Shown: piece after piece, positions 1 to 10,128 of the stretch
Layout: each line of letters opens with the position of its first letter
Numbering within the stretch: the stretch's first letter is position 1
Assembly: GCA_026168455.1 (NCBI GenBank)
Contig: CM047431.1
Coordinates: 23,687,365 to 23,751,364, forward strand
Source of the DNA: Theocolax elegans
Taxonomy: Eukaryota > Arthropoda > Insecta > Hymenoptera > Cerocephalidae
DNA length: 64,000 nucleotides
Reading direction: 5' to 3'
Notes under the pieces: generated by a model
What the model was told of the DNA's origin: nothing
The model's input: only the letters and a program-made list of their open reading frames with translations
Databases searched by the model: none
Position numbers and translations under genes: made by a program

Positions 1-138
1 GAGTTTTATAGCTGCCACCTCCCATCATCCATCATGATAATTTATAATGAATTTTCAAGAAAACCATCCTATTATCATTTTAATTATAAAGGAAAATAAA
101 CTATGATTTGAAATTTTCATGAATTTTGGAAATTTATT

Positions 139-640
139 ATGAATTTTTATGAATGGTTTAGGTTGAAGAGTTTCGGTTCTGAGGGTAACAAATGTATTAT
201 ATCGCAGCGTATTGCTTACTTGATCGCGGACGTGTTCGCGCACGATGCAAAAGAGGAAGAAACGCAAGGCACTTTGCACAGTCGCTATGAGCACAAGACG
301 CCAGCAAAGCGGTTCGGACGCAAAGATTACACCGTAAGCGCAGGGCGCAAGGTCGCTATCTTTGTTTGTTCCGTGCGGATTGGATACGAACGAGATATCT
401 TACAAAAACGCTTAAAAGCGTAATTTGCTGGACAGCGGTATAGTTGATAGAAGCTTTACCTCGAACGTGCAATCAGCTTTCTCGTTCGTTGGAAGTGGAG
501 GTTTTCATGTATGGGCGTGGAGGACGCGCGGCGAGACACGGGTGAATTGGTTCGCGGGCGACCGTTGTGGGCGTAAGTACTTGCTTGTCCATGCAGCGAA
601 TCAGCATCGAGGATTTGAGCGTGTCGTTTAGAGGGGGGGG
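139..640. other. GC-richer segment without a recognised gene
   Basis: This stretch is clearly richer in G and C than its AT-rich surroundings and carries short open frames on the plus strand (139-423 and 425-631). I recognise no domain in them, and they lack splice or start context that would argue for a gene. A poly-G run of about ten bases lies at 633-642. It could be a decayed exon or repeat. The flanks 1-138 and 643-950 show nothing but AT-rich DNA. Confidence 0.25.
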
Positions 641-959
641 GGGAAGGGTCTTTCTTAGCAAAGATTGTAGTGTAAAATTCTGCAAACGAACGACCGTTAG
701 AAAGAGGAGAAAAATCATTAATTCTTAAGAGCAATACTTATTTATTTTGAGTATGGTAATCGCGCACACGTCAATTTCGTACACTCAAATTTATCTGTTT
801 CCATTCTTTTCTACAATTTTAATATTGCTCAAATCATGAATTATTTGTATAGTAATGACAGTTAAAATATTATTAAATAATATATAACTATATTTGCGTT
901 ATTGCATTATATATGCGTAATAAGTGTTCTTTTTTTTCTATCTTTGACTGTCGAAAATG

Positions 960-1345
960 AGACACGTAAAATCAGGATAGCAAATATATCCAATCTTGAC
1001 GTAGAATGCTACGCAGGTGTAACCTTCGTACGAGCATTCAGAGAAGTATTGAATCCGGATAGCGATCGTATTTTCCTAAAGGACAGTAAGCAGTAAATCC
1101 ACTTTGAAGTATCTGGCATCGGGGGTATGATCATCTTCTCGTCAGTAGGGATATCAGACGAAATCGAAACGGGAGAGAAGAGCTGCGAAATTTGGTGAAC
1201 CAAATACTGACTAATACTTCTCCTAAGATCAGACGAATCCAACTCGTAGAGCACTTTATTGACGTAAGATCAGTCCATGCCATGAAGCAGAAGTACTATC
1301 TGGCGTTGGAGAAGGTCCAAGAGGAAATGCATCAAGTCATTGCCA
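960..1345 (+). pseudogene. Ty3/gypsy pol remnant: protease/RT N-terminal part
   Basis: The plus-strand frame around 1220-1345 reads EHFIDVRSVHAMKQKYYLAL followed by KVQEEMHQVIAM. This matches the conserved stretch just ahead of the gypsy reverse transcriptase core, where an H-x-I-D motif and a KQ-[RK]-[YP]-Y motif precede V-QEEM. Upstream (960-1130) a frame containing AGVTFVRAFREVL could be the decayed aspartic-protease region. The frame breaks at about 1345, where a minus-strand fragment takes over. Pol sequence of similar type resumes at about 2335, so the two blocks are probably one element split by an insertion. Family assignment is fairly secure for the RT part and weak for the protease part. 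Confidence 0.5.
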
Positions 1346-2260
1346 TGCGGCTTTCTCATTGGCAGTCATTATTGTCGTGAACTGTTTGTCTTCAAATAGA
1401 GCACGAATTTGGGAACCATCAAAAATACCTTCTTTTAATTTATCGTCACTTATTGAGTGAAAGCTTTCTCGTAAATATACGAAACAATCACCATTTTTAA
1501 TGAGAGTTTTTACATACTGTTTCAAAAGACCAAGTTTGATATGAAGTAATAGACGCAGATACTATGATGGATCATTCAATGGTGAACGTATAATGTTCTT
1601 CGGCCTTGATTTAAAATGTGCCCTAGTTAATCATATTTTTTTAACATAGTGACCCTGTTTGACTTTGCTATCCCGTAAACATAAGATACCAACATTTTTA
1701 GTAAATACGGATTGTTGTTATAATATCATGATTGCTATTTTAAGGTCACTACAATCTTTATACTGATGTTCAAAGTACTTGATTTTTTGGAATATTATTT
1801 CCAAATTTTCATTAGTTTCCTTTAGTTTAGTTGAGTGAACTATAGCAATAGATGCAAACTTATTTTTGGTGTAAAGTAAAACAGTTTTGAGACTTTGTTT
1901 TGATAAATGAATAAAAAGAGTTCAATCCTCGGCTTTATATGAATTCGGTCTTAGCTCATCCATTACCCCCTTTACATCTGTTTATAATACTGAAAAACTT
2001 TTCTGTATCGTTTGTGAAATACTTTTAAAATTCTTTTTCAATATCTCGATAGGAATAAAATGTTGTTCTTTGTGCCATGTCCCAGTTTTTACGCAATTCT
2101 TCACGGTTTCTCGCGATTTAAGAAAGATTTTGGTATATTTGGGCAAAACCAATCTTGGATTCGCATTCAGCACGTCAAAATATATAAGGATAGATAGGTC
2201 CGATTTCTTGAATTGGTCACTTTTCTGTGTGCCAGTGTAGTGAGCAAGCATGGAAACTGG
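1337..2260 (-). pseudogene. Fragment of a dispersed arthropod coding repeat (function unknown)
   Basis: On the minus strand, 1525 down to 1337 reads LHIKLGLLKQYVKTLIKNGD and then ISDDKLKEGIFDGSQIRALF. Upstream in the same sense lies a decayed LNDPS block with a stop codon. I recognise this HIKLGL...KEGIF.GPQIR type sequence as one that recurs in many arthropod genomes in uncharacterised, apparently transposon-borne proteins, but I cannot name its function. A further 89-codon frame at 1982-2251 has no recognisable domain. The fragment sits between two blocks of gypsy pol in opposite orientation, so it is probably an insertion in that element. It has stops and no complete ORF. Confidence 0.4.
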
Positions 2261-2334
2261 TTGTGCCGATATAGAATTATCACTAGACTTTAAGAGAGAG
2301 TCGCTATGACAACAGATACCTAAGAAAATTTAAA

Positions 2335-2880
2335 CATACGCATGCAGAGTTATTACTGGCCACGGTTGTATGCAGAGGTTGCGGATTACGTCAAGCATCG
2401 TCAATCGGACAGATCATGACAGGTAAATACTTCAGAGCGAGGGAGAGTTTATCACTCGACAACAACCCCTTACTACGCAAGGCCAACTCCGTCTTTGCAC
2501 GTAACATAGCGAAGTTCAACTGGATAGTACTCGGCCATGCTGAACTACGACCGTTGACTAGAGCCGCCGAATACAGCCCGTCCAGAGCAGGACTGGCTTG
2601 CCTTGCAACCGCTCGAATTCCAAAGACTGTAGGATTGACTCAAATTGTCGTCAAAACTTTATGAAAACCGATAGTTACCTGTCAGTACGGCGCGACAAAC
2701 CGAAATCTTCAACACTGAACAATGGCCAGTGGAATTCAATGTAGGAGATCTTATATGGAAACGTATCAGGATCCTCCCATGAAGCGCACAAGGCATGATC
2801 CAAAATTTACCGGACCATACCTCATCATTACTACGAGCGGTACTAATATCTATGCTCCACAAAACTACAAAAGTGTGATC
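2335..2880 (+). pseudogene. Ty3/gypsy integrase remnant (H2C2 finger and C-terminal part)
   Basis: At 2345-2412 the plus strand reads QSYYWPRLYAEVADYVKHRQ, the YYWP-[RM]-[LMY]...DV..YV signature of the integrase zinc-binding (H2C2) domain of gypsy elements; the second Cys pair is lost. At 2735-2850 two overlapping frames give FNVGDLIWKR and then KFTGPYLI, the VGD...W and GPY/F motif of the integrase C-terminal domain, with a frameshift between them. The catalytic core between is not recognisable. Orientation and motif order agree with the block at 960-1345. Confidence 0.6.
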
Positions 2881-3511
2881 GAAATTTAAAAATGGTTAGT
2901 AATTCTTTTAATTTTACTACTATCTTAAAATCGATCAAAACCAGCAAACGGAGATCTGTCAATCCCGTCCGAAATTATTGAAAGTAGTAGATTTTATCTT
3001 GCACATTTTCAACAACAGCCGAATAAGAACTTACTAACGTACTATTACTATTTCGAAAATGCCAAACTTATAAATATCGTTATATAGAATTAATTAATGC
3101 TCATATACTCGACTTAATCCGAGTAAAAGCGATATACTCTAATATGGAATTTTTTGAATCGATGTAAACCGATTACAGAAATTGGATCTAACTGATATTA
3201 AAAGATATTCGAAATTAATTTTTTTAAGAGCCCTAATTTCGAATGAATATTTAATTAATATTACTAAATTATAAGCAACACGCAACGTTTTAATAATTGA
3301 ATTTAAAATTTAGTTTATCTAATAAAACATAAAAAATACAAAATTTTATTAGTAAGTACTTATATATTATTCTACAGTTTCTTTCGACAGTATACTTCGA
3401 CCGAGGAAGCGTTAACGTCTGCGGTAATATAGCTAGTTAATATTAAAATGAATAAAATAAATGTTTAATTTTTTAACGATAAATAGACAAATATATATTT
3501 AGTTTTCTTAC
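2881..3511. other. AT-rich stretch, no gene seen
   Basis: No coding similarity is visible. This is where the last exon of the minus-strand serine protease (active-site Ser motif GDSGG) would be expected if the gene were compact. I do not find that motif here in any frame. Confidence 0.4.
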
Positions 3512-3664
3512 TTGACATAGTTGGTTAAATTTATTATTAGATCCATAACAGATATTCCGATCATGTATTGTATAAGAATTTTTGTATAAGTCCTTGCAAA
3601 TGATTTTATCAATCTTTGTAGCATTTATTGATTGTAATATTGGCGAAAGTGTATTGTTGTCAAC
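3512..3664 (-). CDS. Trypsin-like serine protease, exon (C-terminal middle part)
   Basis: This 153-bp exon (51 codons, phase 0 at both ends) follows the 3821-4088 exon. An acceptor AG lies at 3665-3666 after a T-rich tract, and a donor GTAAG begins at 3511. The translation starts VDNNTLSPILQ and contains IICKDLYKNSYTIHDRNICYG, ending QLCQ. This is the S1-family layout of a beta-strand (LSPILQSINA), then C-x3-Y, then the ICYG (usually CAG) motif, then the CQ that directly precedes the GDSGG active-site loop. The intron at CQ^GDSGG is a common position in S1 genes. The following exon with the catalytic Ser is not found in the window, so the gene is incomplete, broken or has a long intron. Confidence 0.75.
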
Positions 3665-3820
3665 CTAAAATTTATGTAAAAAATAGTAGTTTTTATTACA
3701 TATATTTATTGTTCTAATCTTCAGATTAAGAATGAAGTACCTATAACTTAGACATATGTTATCAAAGATGAAAACTTTAGTTCTGAAAATAGCAGTTTTA
3801 TGACTAGTAATAATTATTAC

Positions 3821-4088
3821 CTTAAAGTATCCCCATCCACTTACTATACCCCAATCATCATGCAGTTTTGAACTTGTGGTATTAGGTAATTTGACAGGAA
3901 TCGTAACATTGGATACTATAAAACTTGGTTTTACTTTAACTGCACAAATGTCATAATCATCATTATCCGGACGATATTTATAATGACGAATAGCTCTATG
4001 TATTCGATGAAGTACTCCGTCATTATTATCGTTAAGATCGGATATACCACTACGTACAGTAAAATTATACTTTGCATTATCTGATGAC
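3821..4088 (-). CDS. Trypsin-like serine protease, exon with catalytic Asp
   Basis: This 268-bp minus-strand exon starts after acceptor AG (4089-4090, preceded by TTCTGTTTA) and ends at donor GTAATA (from 3820). Its frame reads NFTVRSGISD, then LHRIHRAIRHYKYRPDNDDY, DICAVKVKPSF, and VSGWGYFK at the end. These match the S1 peptidase strand around the catalytic Asp (usually DIAL; here DYDICAVKV) and the SGWG turn. The exon ends in phase 0 and joins the 3512-3664 exon in frame. The His-containing exon (TAAHC) should lie at higher coordinates, but 4089-5450 holds only repeats and AT-rich DNA. It is probably secreted in function, but no signal peptide can be seen. It may be a gene fragment left between repeats. 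Confidence 0.75.
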
Positions 4089-4459
4089 CTTAAACAGAAT
4101 AATTGCAGAGTATATAATTACTTGCTATTAATGACTATAATAAAAAAAATTTTATGATTCTATACATAGAAAGAAACGATACGAATGATACGTATCAAAA
4201 CTAATTGATATGTTTACATATTATCAGGTTTGACATGTTAATGTTAAATTAAAGAAAATTGAATTAACTACATTAGTGCCATCTATTATACTAAGGTTAA
4301 TTTTTTAAATACATTGTACGTTATGAATTTGAATAATGTTTCAAACAGGGTTGGACACCGAACCGAACGAACACTGAACCGCTCTCGGAGCGGAGCGATA
4401 ATATATTTATCAAAGTAAATTGTTCCGGTCCGAACCCAAAGGGACTAATGTTAATGAAG

Positions 4460-5085
4460 CACCCCGGTTTGTGAGTGGCGAGGGGCCTCACTTTAATCAA
4501 GCACGTTGGTTCGTGTGAGGCAAGGGAACTTACGATAAAAAAGCATCCCTGTTCGTAATAGGCAAGCGTCACACGTTAAAAAGCATTTCGGTTCGTAAAG
4601 GGCGAGGGGACTCACGTTAAATAAGCACCCCCGTTTATGAGAGGCAAGGAGACTCACGTTAAAAAAGCTCCACGGTTCGTGAAAGGCAAGGGGACTCACG
4701 TTAAATAAGCACCCCCGTTCGTGAGAGGCGAGTGGACTCACGTTAAATAATTATTCCGGTTCGTGAGAGGCAAAGGGACTAACGATAATCAAGCACCCCG
4801 GTTCGAGAGTTGCAAGGGGACTCACGTTAAGCAATCATCCGGATTCGTGATAGAAAATGGGACTCACTTTAATCAAGCACGTTGGTTTTTGAGAGACAAG
4901 GGGCTCACGTTAAAAAAGAATCCCGGTACGTGAGAGGCGAGGGGACTTACGTAAAAAAAGCACGTGGTGCGTGATAGGCTTAGCGTTCACGTTAAAAAAG
5001 CATTTCGGTTCGTAAAAGGCGAGGGGTCTCTCTTTATCTAAGTACCCCGGTTTGTGAGAGGCAAGGAGACTCACGTTAATATTTT
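4460..5085. repeat. Minisatellite, ~42-44-bp unit, about 14 copies
   Basis: Imperfect tandem units share the core GGTTCGTGAGAGGCAAGGGG followed by ACTCACGTTAAATAAGCAC. Copies run head to tail with point changes and small indels. Where the period is exactly 42 bp, the minus strand stays open and reads a 14-residue repeat (SPLASHERGCLFNV type). I think this is a by-product of the unit length rather than a protein. It lies upstream (minus sense) of the protease exons. Confidence 0.8.
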
Positions 5086-5099
5086 TTATATATTCAATA

Positions 5100-5430
5100 T
5101 TCATAATTTGTGCATACATCCCGTAATACCACAATATTTCCCGAAATATTAAATATTAAATATCCAAGATATCCCGTATTTAGTGGAGGTACCCGGAATA
5201 TCCTAAAAATCCCGAAATATCCAATTGATTCCTGCTTTATAGATTTCTTCTTTGCAATTTCTTCTTTGCAGAATTCCCGGAATACCTTGAATATTCCCGG
5301 AAGTAATCCCATGATTACTGCAAATATCTCGCATTACCATAAAAGTTTTCAAAATATTAAAGAAACCCCGTATTGGCATAATTTTTGCAGTATTTTGGGC
5401 ATAATTCTTGAATAAAAAATTAAATTAATT
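5100..5430. repeat. Degenerate ATATCCCG/CCCGAAATATCC repeat
   Basis: The motif family ATATCCCGnAATACC / CCCGAAATATCC recurs about every 55-60 bp, with clear short copies such as TACCCGGAATATCC and TTCCCGGAATACCTTGAATA. The same family fills 47220-47740, so it is a dispersed satellite-like sequence. No coding function is supported. Confidence 0.6.
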
Positions 5431-5579
5431 AATAACTAGCCATATTACCTCGGTCGCTAACGCTCTAAACTCAAAATATCTAAACTAAGTTCTAAAATAA
5501 TATCACTTTTTGCAGACAATGTATTCTAACAAGTATTATCAAAATATTTTAAGTGATATTTAATTAATGCTCTATTAGA

Positions 5580-5845
5580 CAATTAATTATTTTAAAATTT
5601 GTATATTTTATAAATAATTTTGTCAATAAAATGTCGTTTGATGCAGACAATGAATTTTAAATTTGTTTATTTCTTCAGTATTTTAGTAAAAAAATGTCGC
5701 TTGATGCAGACAATGAATTTTAAATTTGTTTATTTCTTCAGTAATTTAGTAAAAAAATGTCGCTTGATGCAGACAATAAATTTTTAATTTGTTTATTTCT
5801 TCAGTATTTTAGTAAAAAAATGTCGTTCGATGCAGACAATGAATT
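5580..5845. repeat. ~64-bp tandem repeat, about four copies
   Basis: The unit is AAATGTCGCTTGATGCAGAC followed by AATGAATTTTAAATTTGTTT and ATTTCTTCAGTATTTTAGT. Copies begin near 5637, 5693, 5757 and 5819. The copia element inserted into the last copy: the array continues on the other side of the element at 19219-19340. The array adjoins the Helitron and is probably part of its 3' subterminal region. Confidence 0.8.
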
Positions 5846-6051
5846 TGTAAGAATAAAGCAATCTGCGTCAGCGTTGCGGTTAGTGACCACGGTATCTTCG
5901 GTGGCGCTACTTGTATATACAAGTTAGTGTCGCATACCAAGTCAGTACGTTCGGTGCCTCCGAGCAGTAAAGACGCGTCCAACCTTTATGTAGTTAAATA
6001 AACTTCTTTATTTATTACTCTGCTTGTGTTATTTCACCATACAACCCAACA
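5846..6051 (+). repeat. copia 5' LTR
   Basis: The 206-bp LTR starts TGTAAGAATAAAGC and ends CAACCCAACA. An AATAAA-like segment (TTAAATAAACTTC) near the end may serve polyadenylation. It matches the 3' LTR at 19013-19218 except for two substitutions (TATCTTC/TATATTC and TTATGTAG/TTATATAG). Confidence 0.9.
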
Positions 6052-6066
6052 GGTTATCGGCACCAG
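6052..6066 (+). other. copia primer-binding site
   Basis: GGTTATCGGCACCAG directly abuts the LTR. It closely resembles the copia-type primer site, which pairs with an internal half of initiator tRNA-Met (GGTTATGGGCCCAG form). Position and similarity support the call; the exact tRNA cannot be confirmed here. Confidence 0.65.
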
Positions 6067-8167
6067 ACCCGCTTCCACCGCGCGAGTGTTATATTAAGTG
6101 GAAAGTGAGTGCGAAAGCCAAATTGCTTGCGCAGTTCAAAATTGACGAGAGTCTCCTTCAAGGAAGGGTATTTGAAGAATTTTGGTACTAGTTTAAGATT
6201 CAAAATGAGTAAGTACTTATAATATATAAGTAATTATTAAAATTTAATAAGAAAATCGTGAATTATCGAGATTTAAGAAAGTGTGTAGTAATTTGAGATT
6301 CTTGGAATTCGCGACGGCATCCAAGATGGCGGTCGCGTCCTCCCGCCAAAACGACATAAATTAAAGATGGCGATCGCGTCTTCCCGCGCAATATAATAAA
6401 TTAAGATGGCGACGGCGTCCTTTTGTTGAAAATAAACTTTGAAAGAGTTGGCAACATTGTAGTGACGCGATAGTTAATCCGAGTAGTAAACCTCACAACG
6501 CAATAGCGTTCACGCGCGTAGAGTGAGAGAGACGGCGCTACTCACGCATTTTAAGACCAGTAGAGAACGCGTTAGACTCTCGCGGGCAAGAGAGAAGACA
6601 TTATAGACATCGCGCACGAAAGAGAGAGAACGCACTAGTCCTACACAGCGAGTGTATATTAAGAAAATTTAAATACACAATTGAATTATGACGCGTAAGA
6701 AAATGATTTGAATATATTACATGCACATTGTACTACAGTTTAAGATAACAAATATTGAAGTAAGTAGATATTAATAAGAGTGCATACATATCTATACATA
6801 TGAGGTTATGTATGTTATTTAAAGACATATGTCGAATAACATTTAAAGAAATGTTTTAAGTTTGAAGATTCGTTTAATTTAAGAAGTTTTAAGATTTGAT
6901 TAATATTTAAAATATTTATAGTTTTAAGACTTGAGATTTAATAAACAATTTAAAGAGCAGTTTAATTATTTATGAAAGTTTAAAGAAATTAACAATAATA
7001 TGAAACATTGTTTATTTACCTAAGAAAATGTAAAGAATATATTATTAAGAGTCGTTTAATAATTAAGGAATTGTTTAAGATCTAAGAGGTGTTTATTATT
7101 TTAAGAATTGTTAATTTAAAGAGTAGTTTAATAACCTAAGAATGACTTATGAATTTTAAGAGTTTTTTTTTTAAAATTATTTAAGAATTTATGAAAATTA
7201 AAGAGTTGATTAAGAATAGTATGAACATTTGAGAAATTTAACGACAGATTAAATTAAGAAGTGAAAAGACGTTATAAAAATAAAAATGCATGTATGTTAA
7301 GATAAGAACTTAAGAAGTGACAGTGTTTGGAAATTTTAAGATTGTTTTAAGAATTGGTTATTAACGTCTGTTTTGCATAGGTACTGAAGACCCAATCAAA
7401 CAAGCATTGGAGAGAATTTGGAAGCAGGAAAGGCTCCAAAATCATTGTATAAATGAGAAGTTCGTATTGGTGTTACCAGATCAGGACGTCAACAAAGGCT
7501 ACATCGCCTTCTCGTCACATAAGATCTTCAAAATAGGTAAACCTTACAACTTGTTTAAAATCGACAACGCCTTAAGACGTGAGATTAAGATGTGAAATAA
7601 GTGACATGTTTAAAGAAAAGCGAATTCGTCTTTGTGTTTAAGATTATAAATGTAGATCTACATTAAAGAATGTCTGACTAAAATTTAAGAAAAGCCTAGG
7701 TACTTAAGATTGTAAATGCGCAATCAGACATAGTTTAAGAATAGTTTAAGAATAGTTTAAGAATAGTTTAAGAATAGTTTTATGAATAGCTTTGTTCTCT
7801 TGGTCCAAAATATATTAAGAAAATACATGCAAATTAAGATGAGTTGAAAAATCCTATGCAAATGAAGAAGTAGAAAATTGAGATTCTGTAAGATTAGTTG
7901 TCGTCTGAAGATAAGAAAAAGTATACGCCTTAAGGATAAGTGAAGTATAGTGAATAAAGTAAAGATGAGTGGAATCGATTCCCTTATATAAAAACATGTC
8001 ACGCCTTAAGAAACACATTTTGAAAGAGAAATGTTAAGTGAACAAAGCTGATTAAGAATTAGATTAAGATTAAGTAAAAATTAATTAAAGATTAAGAGAG
8101 AGATAAAGACCAAGTAAAAATAAACTGATACTGAAGTGTATATTCTAAAATTTTATTGTGTCACCTG
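6067..8167 (+). other. Long untranslated leader of the copia element
   Basis: About 2.1 kb lie between the primer site and gag with no supported gene. The leader is A/T-rich and dense in TTAAGA/TTTAAGA words, including five near-perfect copies of AATAGTTTAAG at 7735-7790. A 62-codon frame at 7407-7595 has no recognised domain. Many short upstream ATGs are present, so translation of gag would need shunting, an internal entry or splicing; this is inference. Confidence 0.5.
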
Positions 8168-9019
8168 ATGAATAAAGATGAAAGACGAGTAATTTCCAAA
8201 CACTGGCCTGAAGACAAGGAAACATTGGAATTGAGTTCTCTGGGTAACCTGGATGAAAGGCAGATGGTGACTAAAGAAATGTTAAGTAAAGCGTTGAACG
8301 GTATGGAGAAAAAATATGAAAAACGAGCAAAAAACTTCATGGAAAGACTCCTGGAATCACAAAATAAGCTGCTTGAAAGGCAAATGCTGAACCAGGAGAA
8401 GCTAATGGAGAAAGTAACTACCAGCCTATTCGAAAAATTTCATATTATGGCCTCTAGTGTGAAAAATGCATCTCAGAATGCTGCTGAAATTAAAGGTATT
8501 AAAGGAGGTCTGGAAGACGGTAATAAGTCTGAAGAGGTGGTTGAAGAAAGAGAAAAGGCTGAAGAATCGATAAACAGAAAGCTGTCTGAAGACCTTGATC
8601 CAGTCGAAACGCCTGAAACCATCAAGCCGAAGCCAATGGTTAAAAGTATAGTAACCTTCCCAAAGAAATGGTCCAGCGGACCATCATTCACTCCAGAGGA
8701 GATTGAGCTGTTTCAGCCCCACGATATCACCCCTGAGGTTTCAGTACGAGCTAATGCTCTTGATTCAAGGTTTGTTCCCGTGGAAATAGCTGATCCGGCA
8801 AAACATCAAACTCGCACAAGCAAAACCTCAAGCGAGGAGGGAGAGGTGAAAGAATATGAGGAGATTGAAGATTGGGACGATCCATCTGGTATATCTAGGG
8901 TGAGAGTACATACGTCCAAGACTGTAAGTAAAGCTAATAATAAAGATAACTTAAGAGAAAATTTAAGAGATAATCTAAGAAATAAAGATATAAAACTAAT
9001 ATTGATTTTGAAAAATTAA
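8168..9019 (+). CDS. gag: copia Gag, N-terminal part
   Basis: I start at the ATG at 8168 (MNKDERRVISKHWPEDKE) rather than at an upstream TTG. The product is charged and predicted coiled-coil in its first half (EKKYEKRAKNFMERLLESQN region), then acidic with a proline-rich stretch. The frame ends at 9019. A second frame takes over at about 9001 with a continuous Gag-like sequence, and the switch lies at a run of four A (8992-8995), consistent with a one-base loss. It is therefore the N-terminal part of one broken gag. It packages element RNA in cytoplasmic particles if functional. Confidence 0.65.
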   Translation: MNKDERRVISKHWPEDKETLELSSLGNLDERQMVTKEMLSKALNGMEKKYEKRAKNFMERLLESQNKLLERQMLNQEKLMEKVTTSLFEKFHIMASSVKNASQNAAEIKGIKGGLEDGNKSEEVVEEREKAEESINRKLSEDLDPVETPETIKPKPMVKSIVTFPKKWSSGPSFTPEEIELFQPHDITPEVSVRANALDSRFVPVEIADPAKHQTRTSKTSSEEGEVKEYEEIEDWDDPSGISRVRVHTSKTVSKANNKDNLRENLRDNLRNKDIKLILILKN

Positions 9020-10095
9020 TTGAAGATAAGATTAATGATAGAGTAAAATTAGTTTTAACTGAAAAAGAAAGATTTGAAAAGAATAATACCGTTAAGAATT
9101 TAGCTGATTCGATTAAGATTGAGATTCTAAATAAAGATAACGATATAAACAGAAATTATAAGTTGTTAACGAATGTAAAATTTGAAATTTTTGAAGATTA
9201 TTTGATGTCGGAATTAAGAACTAGAAAATTAGATTATTTATTAAAGAATGAGATAATGACTGAAGTAAATGAAAAGAAATTAATTGAAGACAAACATAAA
9301 GTAAGAGATATCATTATTAACCATATTGATATAATATATTATTCGAAAATCACTAATATTAAAGAACCGATTGAAATAATCAGTAAAGTAAGAGATTTAA
9401 CGAGACTTCAAACTAGAACAAACAGTATAACGGCTAAAAGAGATTTGTATATTCTAAGATTTAATAACTCTAAAGAAAATATAGCTAAATTCTGTGAAAT
9501 GTTTGAAGATAAGATTAGAATTTATGATAGCATACCAGGAGTTACAAAGATTAGTGAAAAGGAAAAGAGAGATTTATTTATACAGACAGTGGCTGAATCT
9601 GTGCCTAATATTTTAGTGGTAGATTGTGTTAGTCGAGAGTCGTCTGGTAAAGAAATGTCATACTCGAGTCTTAAGAACTATCTTTTACAGGTTGACTCAA
9701 CCATTCCAAAACAAGAACCTCAAAGAGCAGCGATGTTTGCGACAAGTTTTAAGACAAGACCAATTCGAGGTCGTACTTATTTTCGAGGAAATGTACCGAG
9801 GGGTGCATCTAAGTCAAGTCGCAGATGTTTTTCCTGTGGAAGAAATGGACACATGGTTAGTGCATGTCCTACGCCTGGGCAAACACATTGCTATCATTGC
9901 AATGAAGTAGGCAATCATATTGCCAGAGATTGTCCGAAAAGAAAGAGAGAGGAAAGTAACGAGAGTAATAAGAGTGGCAGACCTGGAAAGAAATGGAGAG
10001 ATTGCCAGAGTAGACCGAGAGTAGTCTTGAGATCGAGGGGAAGCTCCAGAAGTCTTAGAGGCAACAGAGGCTTCCGTGGAAATTTCAAGTTCTAA
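9001..10095 (+). CDS. gag: copia Gag, capsid/nucleocapsid part
   Basis: The open frame begins about 9001, with the first ATG at 9163. The middle part is the UBN2-like capsid helix bundle of Ty1/copia Gag (LQTRTNSITAKRDLYILRFN region). The C-terminus has two CCHC knuckles, CFSCGRNGHMVSAC and CYHCNEVGNHIARDC, then an Arg/Gly/Ser-rich basic tail, as in RNA-binding nucleocapsids. The stop TAA (10093-10095) is in frame with pol, which resumes 33 bp later at the first pol ATG. The stop may be a mutation or a readthrough point. Confidence 0.85.
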   Translation: MDFEKLIEDKINDRVKLVLTEKERFEKNNTVKNLADSIKIEILNKDNDINRNYKLLTNVKFEIFEDYLMSELRTRKLDYLLKNEIMTEVNEKKLIEDKHKVRDIIINHIDIIYYSKITNIKEPIEIISKVRDLTRLQTRTNSITAKRDLYILRFNNSKENIAKFCEMFEDKIRIYDSIPGVTKISEKEKRDLFIQTVAESVPNILVVDCVSRESSGKEMSYSSLKNYLLQVDSTIPKQEPQRAAMFATSFKTRPIRGRTYFRGNVPRGASKSSRRCFSCGRNGHMVSACPTPGQTHCYHCNEVGNHIARDCPKRKREESNESNKSGRPGKKWRDCQSRPRVVLRSRGSSRSLRGNRGFRGNFKF

Positions 10096-10128
10096 GGTGG
10101 AAAAAGGGACAGCCACAAAGGAACCACT

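Noticed and set aside
2926..2975. Possible decayed GDSG-type serine protease exon
   Set aside because: The minus-strand reading around GGGATTGACAGATCTCCG resembles the motif only loosely, lacks splice context and is followed by a stop.
5436..5439. CTAG as the 3' end of the Helitron
   Set aside because: CTAG followed by T on the minus strand fits, but I see no convincing hairpin just upstream, so the boundary was left undefined.
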